Assembly: GCA_965649825.1 (NCBI GenBank)
Contig: OZ287713.1
Coordinates: forward strand, 341,587-405,586
DNA from: Penicillus capitatus
Taxonomy: Eukaryota > Chlorophyta
Direction of reading: 5' to 3'
DNA: 64,000 nucleotides
The notes under the pieces were generated by a model. The model did no database searches and had not been told where the DNA came from. It worked only from the letters and a program-made list of their open reading frames with translations. How positions within the stretch are numbered: the stretch's first letter is position 1; each line of letters starts with the position of its first letter. The position numbers and the translations under genes were made by a program. Below are positions 21,774 to 30,949 of this stretch, piece by piece.

Positions 21774-24640
21774 ATGATGCGTCAACGACACCAAGCGGCT
21801 CGCCGCGTCGTTTCGCCGGACAAACCGCCGTCTGTTGCCAAACCCTCGACGCCGCCGACCAAAGGGCCCTTCTGGATCACATGGGGGCTCTTTACAGCGG
21901 CAATGGTACATATGCGTTCTGTCGGCGATGGGTGAGGCGCGTTGAAGGTGGCTGTGATATGGTACTGGATCTATTGGACCCCACCACCGCTCACTCGTGA
22001 CGCACCGATGGATGTCTTCTCCGAGCAACGCGCGTTGGAACACGTTCGGGTCTTGAGCGACGAGATCGGACACCGTCAGGTCTACTGATCACGCGGCATT
22101 ATGGTGTTTGACTGTGTGGCAGGTCTCGACGCAAGGTCTGCGAGAAGCTGCTGAGTATCTGCTACGTGAGTGTCAATCTCTGGTCGACTTGGCACATAGA
22201 CGTCCGGACTTGGAAGCGACGGTCTGCTCCCATATGGCGTCGGATGGTGATCGAGATGGCGTGAGATGTAGGTGGATGTGGAGCGAGTGTCCGGTGCAAT
22301 CGTGGACAAAATCTTTAAGAAGCATCTGATCAATGTCTACCGTCATCTGACGAATGTGGTGCTCTTCGTGGGACCCAAAGAGGCAAGCAACAGATCAGCT
22401 GTTCTGATCAATGCACACTACGATAGCGCCTTGGGTTCTCCTGGAGCAGCCGATTGCGCATCCTGTGTGGGCGTGGGACTTGAAGTTGTACGGACATTGA
22501 TTGAACGTAAAGAGCCGTTGTCGCGTCCAATTGTGTTGCTCCTGAATGGAGGCGAAGAGACACTGTTACAGGCAGAGAGGTATAGGATCCAGAGATGATG
22601 TGACAGCTATGGTGTCTGCTAGGCAGCGCATGGGTTCGTAACGCAGAGTGCCTGGCGCGATCGTATCGGAAGCTTTATCAACGTGGAATCGACGGGATCT
22701 GGCGGCGGGCCAATGCTCTTTCAGTTCACAGGCAGTTGGACACTGCGAGCCTACGCCTCGAGCGTTCCTTTTCCCAGAGGCGTCGTCTTGGCACAGGAGT
22801 TCTTTGAGTCGAGGATCATTCCGGCGGACACCGATTTTCGTATGCTCTCTTCGGCGCATCACGGTGCGTATCCCGGTGTCGATATCGCTACGATTTTGGA
22901 CGCGACGGCTTATCACACCGATCGAGACACCTTCTCGCGCCTCAAGACGGGACCCACACAAGTGCCCATTCCTCATGCGGATGCATTCTCCCAAGACATG
23001 TATGCGATTAGGAGTTTGGCAATGCGATTGTGGCATTGACATTGAAGATGATGGAGATGCTTGAGATGCATGACAGTGACAGCTCCGATGCGAAATGGGT
23101 CTTTGCCGATGCCAGTCATTTCGTAATGGTGCTCTATTCCATTCAAACAGCCAAGTGGATTCATGGTCTGCCATTCCTCCTGATCTCAATTGCCTTTTTG
23201 CTGGCATCGAAGAAAATGCGTTTCTTAGTGACAGCCGTCGTCAGTGTCTTGCAGCATATGCTGTCACTCATACTGGCTCTCGCTCTTCCGGTGCTCTCCG
23301 GAGCGACACGTGTGCTTCTCTCAGGTACAATGGCTGTCGATGCAAAACCTCTCTGCAAAACCGCATTCTAGGTCGACCCGTGACATGGTTTTCGCATCAT
23401 CTGGCGGCTTTTGCCTTTTACTGGCCCATATCTGCGGCTGGATTCATGATCCCTCACGGCCAAGATGGACACCCAGAACACGTCGCCTCGCGATTTGCTG
23501 GGGTCAGTCTGATGACAGGGACACTGGCCTGGACACTCACCTTTGCGAACATCGGCTCATCCATCATTCCCTTCGCTGTATCCCTCAGCACCTCCATTGC
23601 CTGTCTCGCCATCGTCTGCCGTCAGAAACTGGACATGACCATGCTCTTGACACTGCTCTCTGGATGCATCTCTTTCTCTGCTTCACTGCTCTTGGTGTTG
23701 ATCCGACATATCATGGAGAAGATCAGCATTGCTGGTGGTCGGCGATCCGCTTTGGGCTTTCTGATTCCGGATAGCGTCATCGGTGGGTTAAACGGTTTTC
23801 TCGTCTTCTTTGTCCTACTTCCTCTTTCTCCTTTGCTTACCACTCGATGGCAGTCACATTCCAAGAGTCGGCTGATCAAAGGTCTGTTGGCTGGAGGACT
23901 GGTGGCGGGTATCGCCTCCAGCTTTCTCTTTCCGTATTCTCTGCAGCATCCCAAGAGAATCTTCCTGAACCATCTGTGCCGACAGCAGTCAGACGGAAGC
24001 TGCATTTCTGTATGGTCCGTTGCTGCGTGGGATGTGACATCTCTCGACATAACGTTGCCCGATTCTCTCAAGGCCCAGACTCCAATCGCCACAGATCCAC
24101 TCGATTGGACAAGCGTCACGCCATTCAATCGCCTTGTCGCCGATATGGCCTTCAAAGGTCCACCATTTCCAGAAGAGGGTCCCTGGGGTACCTACCATCC
24201 CCGTCTGGAGCTCATCCAGCAGTGGCATAACGCTGAGGAAGGCAGCAGGACATTGGAATTTGCGTTAAAATGGGAGAAGCCAGGATGGGGAGCGATGAAC
24301 ATCACCGGTCCAATTCGCAACTGGTCACTTGCTGATCCCAGCGGCATTCAGGTCCTATCCCTGTTTTCTGATCCACGACAACATCGTATGCATCTGTTCG
24401 ATGCAGGCGGAGCAAAACACCATTCGTTTCGCCCAAGATGCCGACGATCCGATATGGTCTTTCTGGATAGAGGCGGAGACGAAGGAGGCGCTGGTTTTGG
24501 AGATTGGTGTGTACTATCCCACGCCATCGGTACAGGTGACCTCTCTGGCCAAGCAGTTCCCTCCGTGGACGACTGTGGTCAGCGGAACATCTTTTGTCAC
24601 TCGCTTTTCTTTTCCTCCTCTATCTGCAACGCACATGTAA
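21774..24640 (+). CDS. M28-family membrane metallopeptidase, ERMP1-like
   Basis: An N-terminal exon from ATG 21774 gives a short tail and one hydrophobic segment (FWITWGLFTAAM). Its join to the next exon is unresolved, and 22008 is an alternative start. Exons from 22008 carry the peptidase: ALEHVRVLSDEIG, then the zinc ligands NAHYDS, GAADCAS, GGEETLLQ, PADTDFR and TAYHTDRDT, with AHGFVTQSAW between them. Several membrane spans and a C-terminal lumenal domain follow. Introns are 43-51 nt, and one (22572-22622) needs a GC donor to keep the conserved LLQAAHGFVTQ. ERMP1/Fxna proteins are ER aminopeptidase-like enzymes needed for ER proteostasis. The usual Asp-Asp after GA is Asp-Cys here, but the zinc-bridging Asp is present. 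Confidence 0.85.
22572..22622 (+). other. GC-AG intron in the ERMP1-like gene
   Basis: The flanking exons share a frame, so the intron length must be a multiple of three. The nearby GT at 22580 would not restore the frame with any acceptor. Splicing CAG/GCAGAG...TGCTAG/GCAGCG removes 51 nt and yields LLQAAHGFVTQ, which matches the family block. Confidence 0.65.
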
Positions 24641-24703
24641 CGACTCGATGGTCCTTCTGTGAATAGACACACCATCGCATTGACTTCACGATAACTAGAA
24701 AGA

Positions 24704-25152
24704 CTATTCCGACTTTAACGATCTACTGAAATCGAACAAATCAGCATCGTGACCCATCGCCAGGGGGAAGCCACGCACTGAGCAATTGGAGGTTGAAACG
24801 CAGTTGAGCAGGACTTGTGGTGAGAGGGCTCGATCGGGATGCGACCCTGGATTCGAGATTTTTAGTCGGTCCGACAGAGCGACGACCGTCGACAGCGCCC
24901 AGCTCGCTCGACAATAGCTGCCGCCAAATGGCATTCCTCATGACCGTGATGCCGATGATGGCCTTACCTTGGGGCATGCTCATTCTGCACACGCGTCAAG
25001 AAACTCTCTCCGGCGACATCTCCCCAGAACCAGGCCTCGGGGAGGGCCGCTTCCGCGGCATCTGACGATGGGTGCTCAACGGCCGCCCGCGCCAGGGACA
25101 GCGAGAAGAGGACAACGAGGCAACAGCCGAACCTGGAATCCGCGAGCATCAT
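24704..25152 (-). pseudogene. Truncated cathepsin X-like relic with Ser in place of catalytic Cys
   Basis: ATG at 25150-25152. A signal peptide (CLVVLFSLSLARAAV) is followed by LPEAWFWGDVAGESFLTRVQ, matching the mature N-terminus of the two double cathepsins in this window. A 50-nt GT-AG intron then leads to NEHAPSYCRASWALSTVVAL, where cathepsin X has CGSCW: the nucleophile is Ser. The frame continues DRLKI and LSPQVLLNC and ends shortly after, with no His/Asn half. An intron donor at the position used by the intact paralogs is still visible, but no downstream exon continues the fold. This is a truncated gene copy. Whether the half-domain is made and secreted is unknown. Confidence 0.75.
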
Positions 25153-25405
25153 TTTGTCATTAGCCCGTCGACCCGCGGATCGTTGAATCTGGTCGTCTCC
25201 GTCCCGACGAGGCCGAAGCATCGGGGATGAACGCTCTCCGGCACGACATGGGCCGAGAGCCGGCCATTTGTCGACGCTCCGGAGTGTGGGGTGCCTCCGA
25301 CCGTCTACGGTTTGCGTACGCGACCGAGTCGTCCGTACGCCGTCGCCTACGGTTCACATACGGTAACAGCAGCTGCGTTGGCATTCTCGATTGCCGGGTG
25401 TTTCC

Positions 25406-26247
25406 ATGCAGCTCGACGACCAGCGCTCAGAGCGTCAGCAACTCGTTTTCCTCGATGTCGGTGGCACGTCCTTCAGGATATGCCGAACGACATTGGCACG
25501 TTACCCCGAATCCCTCCTCGCCAAAATGGCCGAAGAGTTTCCGAACCTCGTCGAGAATCGGGAAGACCTGTACATCGACCGAAGCCCAGTAGCCTTTCCT
25601 TGGATACAAGAGATCTACAGGCAATGCCGCACTCCCTCCGACACCATGTCTACTGTCACTGCAGGGACGGCAACTACAGAGGCGTCATTCCTGATTTGCC
25701 GAAGGAGCTGCTACAGAAGGAACTGGATTTCTATCAGCTGCCTGGATTCTCGGAGCTCTTTGGCGAGAAGGACACAGCGAATCTGGGGCTGCTGCATCGC
25801 GATGCCTATGCGGAGCAGTTGATGAACAACATTCTCCGGGAAATCGAGACGTCGGGTCTAAGGGACTTCTTCCCGTGGACGATTCTGATCTACCACAAGA
25901 TCGTGGACGGGAAACTGGATCCCACTCAGCGCGTCTACGTCTCGCCGCCGCTGCCGATCTCTGACGCAGACTACATCGCCAAAGGCGGTCACCAGGCCTT
26001 TGACAGCGCTCTGCAGATGGAAGGCGATCGGTGTCCTCGGCAGGCGTTCGGAGAGCGCTCGAAACTGTCGCCGTTTAATCAGAACGTCGCGTTTCTCATA
26101 TGGAAGAAGGGCTACGCGTTCATCGAACTGCTGGAGGCGCAGGCTGAGAAGTACGGAATGGAGTTGGAAGAAGCCAAAGCGGCGACGTTCTGCCTGTCGA
26201 ACGGCAAAATGGTTTATGGGCATTTTATTCTGGATTATAAAGCCTGA
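25406..26247 (+). CDS. BTB (T1-type) domain protein, KCTD-like
   Basis: Exons 25406-25620 and 25665-26247 give 265 residues. The N-terminus is a T1-type BTB domain: LVFLDVGGTSFRICRTTLAR, YPESLLAKM, LYIDRSPVAFPWIQEIYR, then DGNYRG and LLQKELDFYQLP. The remaining 170 residues have no family I recognise. KCTD-type BTB domains oligomerise and often act as cullin-3 adaptors; that role is inferred. The intron (25621-25664, 44 nt) starts with GC, not GT, and the paralog at 33948 has a GT donor at the same codon. The start is the first ATG before the BTB domain. Confidence 0.85.
25621..25664 (+). other. GC-AG intron in the BTB gene
   Basis: The exon ends ATC TAC AG and the intron begins GCAATG and ends CTGCAG. 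Splicing gives IYRDGNYRG. The paralogous gene splits the same Arg codon (IYR/GGDYV) with a GTGAGG donor, so the position is fixed by homology. Confidence 0.75.
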
Positions 26248-26487
26248 GTCGAAAAGTGTGAGAAGCAATCAGGTGTGTGTGTGTCATGTCGATGAGGACA
26301 GAGTGAGTGATGTTTGTTTGGTCTCTCCTGTGCGGTCCGTTCTCAAAGCGAACTCATTCTTTGCGTTGTAACATTGGCCAGGCCTGCTGTGTGATTCCGC
26401 ATGTGTGTCCGCGCGTCCTCGTCCAGTGCGAACGCACAAGATGCTTTCTGCGCTTTTAAAGGCACGGACTGCCGTCTGCATACATGT

Positions 26488-27136
26488 CTAGCGGCGAAGG
26501 CGACAGGGAGAGGGCGGACTCCTGGAACGGTGTCGACGGCCTTGGCTTGGTGGCATCTTGCCAGAGAGACGTCGACGGTTGGACGCAGACGTCACGCGAT
26601 CGTCGTTCCGATGACGATTCCGGCATCTCGCCGGAGAAAGCCGCCGATCGTCCGCGACGAGAGACGTGGATGCGCGCTGCTCTTGAAGACGGGAGCGATT
26701 CTCGGCAATCGGCGACCGGAACAGACCTATTCGCTCCGCGTGGCGAAGCAGCTGATCGAGATTCTCAAACTGATGAAGGTCCTGCAGCTCTTGGATCTTC
26801 TCCCACGCCGAATCCCACGTCTTCACCAGCTTCTCTTCTTCACGGGCAGAGAAAGGATCGTCGAATGCACAGGTGTTGGACGTGGATCGGATGAGAAAGT
26901 AGGGAAAGGTCTTACGGAGGACCGTCGCGATCGGATCGCAGCTTTCTTCTTCAGGTTCCGCGTTCGGCAGCCTCCATCCTTTGTCTGGCAACTTGGTTTC
27001 TGCGGCAAAGCTGTTCCAGTTGTCACAGAGGTCTCGATAGATCGAACGCTTGACGCATTCGAGGTGTCTCGTTAGGGACACGATCTTTACATAGGGGTCC
27101 TCAAACGGCGCCGAGATGTCCTACTTTGTCGTTCAT
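26488..27136 (-). CDS. Unrecognised small protein
   Basis: A frame of about 200 residues. A four-codon first exon (MNDK, 27125-27136) and a 40-nt intron join in phase to IVSLTRHLECVKRSIYRDL. The body has a cluster of Trp, Cys and charged residues (CDNWNSFAAETKLPDKGW), then a helical segment (EEEKLVKTWDSAWEKIQELQ) and a basic tail. No domain recognised. It diverges from the wax synthase-like gene with about 125 bp between starts. The short first exon is a guess; the main exon is better supported by its composition and by the lack of a better frame on the other strand. Confidence 0.45.
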
Positions 27137-27261
27137 GCAGCAACGGCGAAAGCAAAGGTCGCCAAGGGAAGGGACGCGTGGTCAGATGGAGCGAGACGCC
27201 TCGATGGAACATCGATCGATGCACACGACTGGCATACGTCATCGTGATTCGATCGTCTTCG

Positions 27262-28365
27262 ATGGAGCTGCTCGTGCATCTCGTCGTTCTGGTGGGTTAC
27301 TCTTGCTGCATCGCCAGCGTTGCATGGCGAATCGCTCGATATATCGAACCGGGACGATGGCGACTCCTCGCCTTCAGTCCTCTCTTTGTCGCGAACATCA
27401 TTCCGTCGATGCTTTTCTGTCGAGAACGCGGTCTCGAGGCGATTCTGTATTACTACGCTGTGACGAACTACCTCTGGCTCGTGAACTGCAAGCTCTTGGC
27501 CTTGGCGCTGAACCGTGGGCCCGTCGCGATGTATCGCGATCAGCCAGGAATGTTCGCATGGCTGCTCGTGTTTCCGATCAACGTCGCGTCACATCATGCA
27601 GCAAAGAACTGCGTCGATCACTCACTCCAGGCTATGCTCCAGCGGCTGGCTGCAACGGCACTCGGACGAGCAATCGTCGAATGTGTGATGGAGAGTGAGA
27701 TTTAGGTACTGGGGTGTGTTCTGTTCGCTCGTGCGGCGGTATCGTTCTGGGATTATGGTTGGGTACGCGATTTCGCTCTGAGTTGGTTGATGTACTTTCT
27801 CCTCGCCTCTGTGATGGAAGTGGCGGCGAGCTTCTCTTGGATGGTGATGGGACTCGAGTTGATGCCGCACTTCGATCGGCCGTGGCTGACAACGTCGATC
27901 TCCGAGTTCTGGTCCGCCCGATGGAACCTCGTCATCGGCGGGCTGCTGCGCGATCTCGTCTACGATCCGATTCTGGAAGGCCATCCCGTAAAAACGGAGG
28001 CCAAGATGCGCAAATCGCACAATCCACTGCGCCAAACGGCGGCTGTTCTGTGCACGTTCCTCGCGAGTGGAGTGATGCACTGGGCTGTGATCTACTACAT
28101 TGTCCGCCGGCATGCCTTGTACAATCTAGCTTCGTTCTGTATTCATGGCGTCGTGGTGATCGCGGAGCGGCTTTTGTGCGGGACGATGCGGCATCACGCA
28201 CCGACAAAGGCGCGATGGAACGCCGTTCCGTTGCCGATCAAGGCCTTCATCTCCCAGTGTTTGCTGCACGGCATTGCGCACAAGTTCTTCTGGAAGGATC
28301 TGGTTCTGTGCAAGGAGACGCGGCAACTGGCGACGGCACTGGACGTCGCGAATGTGCGTTTCTGA
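27262..28365 (+). CDS. MBOAT-family acyltransferase, plant wax synthase type
   Basis: The frame begins at ATG 27262 with several membrane segments (LLVHLVVLVGYSCC, LAFSPLFVANIIPSMLF). The C-terminal half carries the signature of plant long-chain-alcohol O-acyltransferases: GLELMPHFDRPWLTTSISEFW, ARWNLVIGGLLRDLVYDP and the active-site block FLASGVMHWAVIYYIVRR. An in-frame TAG at 27703-27705 must be spliced out: a 30-nt intron (27676-27705) or a 93-nt one ending at the same AG both keep the frame. This gives 357 or 336 residues, the family's usual size. The substrate could be fatty alcohol or another hydroxylated acceptor. The gene converges on the SDR gene, with stops 62 bp apart. Confidence 0.8.
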
Positions 28366-28427
28366 CAGTTTGTGGGGAAGAGAACTTAAATGTGTCGTCA
28401 ACACTTTGTCGAACGCACAGTGTAACA

Positions 28428-29482
28428 CTACCATTGAATCTCGCTCCCGTCCCAGGCGAAGAATCGCCCGTTTGCACTGAGATCGGCACTCTCGATGATT
28501 CTGAGCAGCTGCTCTACGGCGCGTTCCCGGCTGAAGAGCTTCCCGGAAGGCACGTTCTGCATCACACCCATACGGTCCTGTCGGAGAGGGGATGGGATCG
28601 CACTCGCTGAAAGGGACGTGACATGTCGGTGTCGACCGTGCCTGGGTGCAGCAGGAGGCAGGCAACGTTCTTCTTCCTGTTGGCCAGTTCGATGGAAAAG
28701 CACTTGGTCAACTGGTTGAGGGCGCATTTGCTGGCGCGGTAAGACATCCAACCTCCCAGTGCGTTGTCGCCGATGCTGCTCACTCTGTCGCACACCTCTG
28801 TGAAAGGGCGGCGATCTGACGGGCAGATTGAAACCGAGCGCTCATGTTGGCGATGATCGCCGGACGCAGCGAAGTGGCGCCTCCGTGCGTTTCAGCGCGG
28901 AGCAGGAGTTCCATGAAGTGCTTCATCACCAGGGCGGGCCCGATGGCGTTCACTTGCATGCTCTGCACCAGGTTGTCAAACGACAGATCCTTGTACGTCT
29001 TCTCTGCAGCATCGATCTCTGAGACTGTTTTCTCCGCAGGCCTCACCTGGTTTCAGTCCCTCGGGGGAGTGCAGCACTCCGGCAACGTTGATCAAGAGAT
29101 TCAAGTGCTCCGTGTGCTCCTGCACCTTCTCTCGCGCAGCCTGGGAGCGAACAGATCGGATCGGAGATAGGAACAGAGGACGTTGACGGCAATGGAATGT
29201 TCGTCCGTGCAGTCCATCGCCACGACGAAGCACCGATCGGGATGTCGGTCGCGAAGGCTCTGCAGAGCACTCGTCTCCGGAGCCCGACGACTCGTGGCGA
29301 TCACCCTGAGTCAAGATCGCACTGGCCGAATCTCACGGGAGCTAGTCGAACGTGAAATCGGGTTTTTGGAGGAGTTGGCGGACGTACTCGAGGCCGATGC
29401 CGCGCGAGGCTCCCTGAACCAAAGCAACCCGTCGCCATGACACATTCGACGCCAAAATCGAGCCAAATCGCAGTCCCTTCAT
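28428..29482 (-). CDS. Short-chain dehydrogenase/reductase (SDR), C-factor-like
   Basis: Six exons (29352-29482, 29188-29305, 29047-29140, 28835-29003, 28604-28784, 28428-28556) with introns of 43-50 nt give 273 residues. The NAD(P)-binding motif is GASRGIGLEYV. NVAG appears in LLINVAGVLH, the catalytic Ser region in VSSIGDNALGG, and YxxxK in SYRASKCALNQ. The PG motif is LLLHPGTVDTDMSRPF, and the tail FFAWDGSEIQW is typical of the plant and bacterial C-factor-like SDR group. The substrate is unknown. All junctions keep frame and the sum is divisible by three, so the model is firm except for the first 15 residues. Confidence 0.88.
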
Positions 29483-30102
29483 CTCTTCGATCGGCCTTCG
29501 ATTCCTCCGGCAGAGTCGACCTTAATCCAAATCCCCTCGCCTTCGATCGACTTCGATTCTCTCGAATCGTGAAGACCATCGCACGCCCACGCAAGCGATT
29601 CGTTCGATCGTTCGCTTTACCCTCGTCACGTCACGTTTCCTCTTTCTCACGCTGCAGTCAAGTAGAGATCGATCGATCGGTTGTGAGAGAAAGGGCGAAT
29701 GTCGATAGGAGAGCATCGAATGGAAGGAGAAATCTCTGACGAAACGATTGGCAGACAGTGTTGGTCTTTCGGTGGGACCCATCATCTCGAGTATCGTCGA
29801 TGATTACGATGAGAGTCGCCCCAAGCAGTCAGATCTGCTCCTAGACGCCGACGCCCCGTCTAGGAATCACGGAAAGCGGATCACTCCATGACGACGGCTG
29901 AATAGCGAGATCGCTACGAAAAGAACGGGACAGTGGATCTCTGTGTCGAGGAGGATAACAAATCCGGATCTCTCGTTTCGTAGAGGTTGTCAAAGTATGG
30001 TGCGCCTACGATCTGCAGTTTTGGCAGCATTTCGAGAAGTATGCCCCTGGACAAGAGCGGTCCGCTCATCGATCGCGGTCGACCTTTCATTGGAGTTGGC
30101 GG

Positions 30103-30949
30103 ACATGGACGAGGGAGGCCCCACTGTGGCCAATGACATTAACCGTCTGTTGTACAAGATTGAACGTTGCATTTCGGACGACGTCTTTCAGGCCACGGAA
30201 ACGCCATAAGACGCTCGGCCAGTGCATGGAACGGACCTTCGCGTTCTTCGTTCGTCAGAGCGGCCGCGCCCGACGTACTGGGCAGCACCTACGCTTCTGT
30301 CTTCTCCGTCAGTTTCCAGGTCTACACCGCACCACCATCGCAGATCTGCCTCCGTCGACAATATCGGCACTTCGGGGATGGCGTCTTGCTTCCCGACAGA
30401 TGTCGTTTTGATGCGTCGATCGGACGAGCAAGTGGCGTTGTAGACGGCTAGGTAGTGCGTCTTTCCTACAAAAGCAAGAATGCGCGGAGCTCCACATTCG
30501 CCACACCGACACCCAATCGTGTCATTGCATCGATCGATGCGCCTGAATGTATACAAGGAGCGCGGAGAATCTCATGGCGGTGTTGGAACGCGTAGCCCAC
30601 AAGAAGCAGCATTTGACAGGCCGCTGTTTGTTAGACCTGCTTAAATCTAATGATGGCTCGGCTGTTCCAGTGGAAGACAAATCATCGCGCATCTCGGAGT
30701 CAGAGTATGCATAGCTTCCATCCAGGTCATTCGTGGACGGTTTGGTTTTTATTCAGGTGTCCAGCTCGCATCGCTGCCATCGCCACGGAGCAGTCACTGC
30801 GCCGCGAACTCGACAGAATAAAATCGCAATGCGAAGCTCTCCATTGCGAAAACCAACACCTCCAACAACGTAACCAGGACTTGATCGAGGCATACTGGCC
30901 TATCATGATGAAATTGAAAGCATACGAGCATAACACACACCACGAATGA
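30103..30949 (+). CDS. Possible small coiled-coil protein, exons unresolved
   Basis: Two segments look coding. One starts at ATG 30103 (MDEGGPTVANDINRLLYKIE). The other is a C-terminal exon after a splice acceptor near 30756, giving a heptad pattern (SLRRELDRIKSQCEALHCEN, QHLQQRNQDLIEAYW) with stop at 30949. The sequence between could be spliced in several ways and I cannot fix it. No domain recognised. It may be one gene, two genes or chance. Confidence 0.3.

Noticed and set aside
25424-26268. Plus- and minus-strand frames overlapping the first BTB gene
   Set aside because: The BTB frame explains the region; the others carry no domain.
27703-27705. In-frame TAG read as recoding or an alternative genetic code
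   Set aside because: TAG, TAA and TGA all end other genes here at expected positions (for example the LRR, Yippee and MyTH4-FERM ends), and a short intron explains it.
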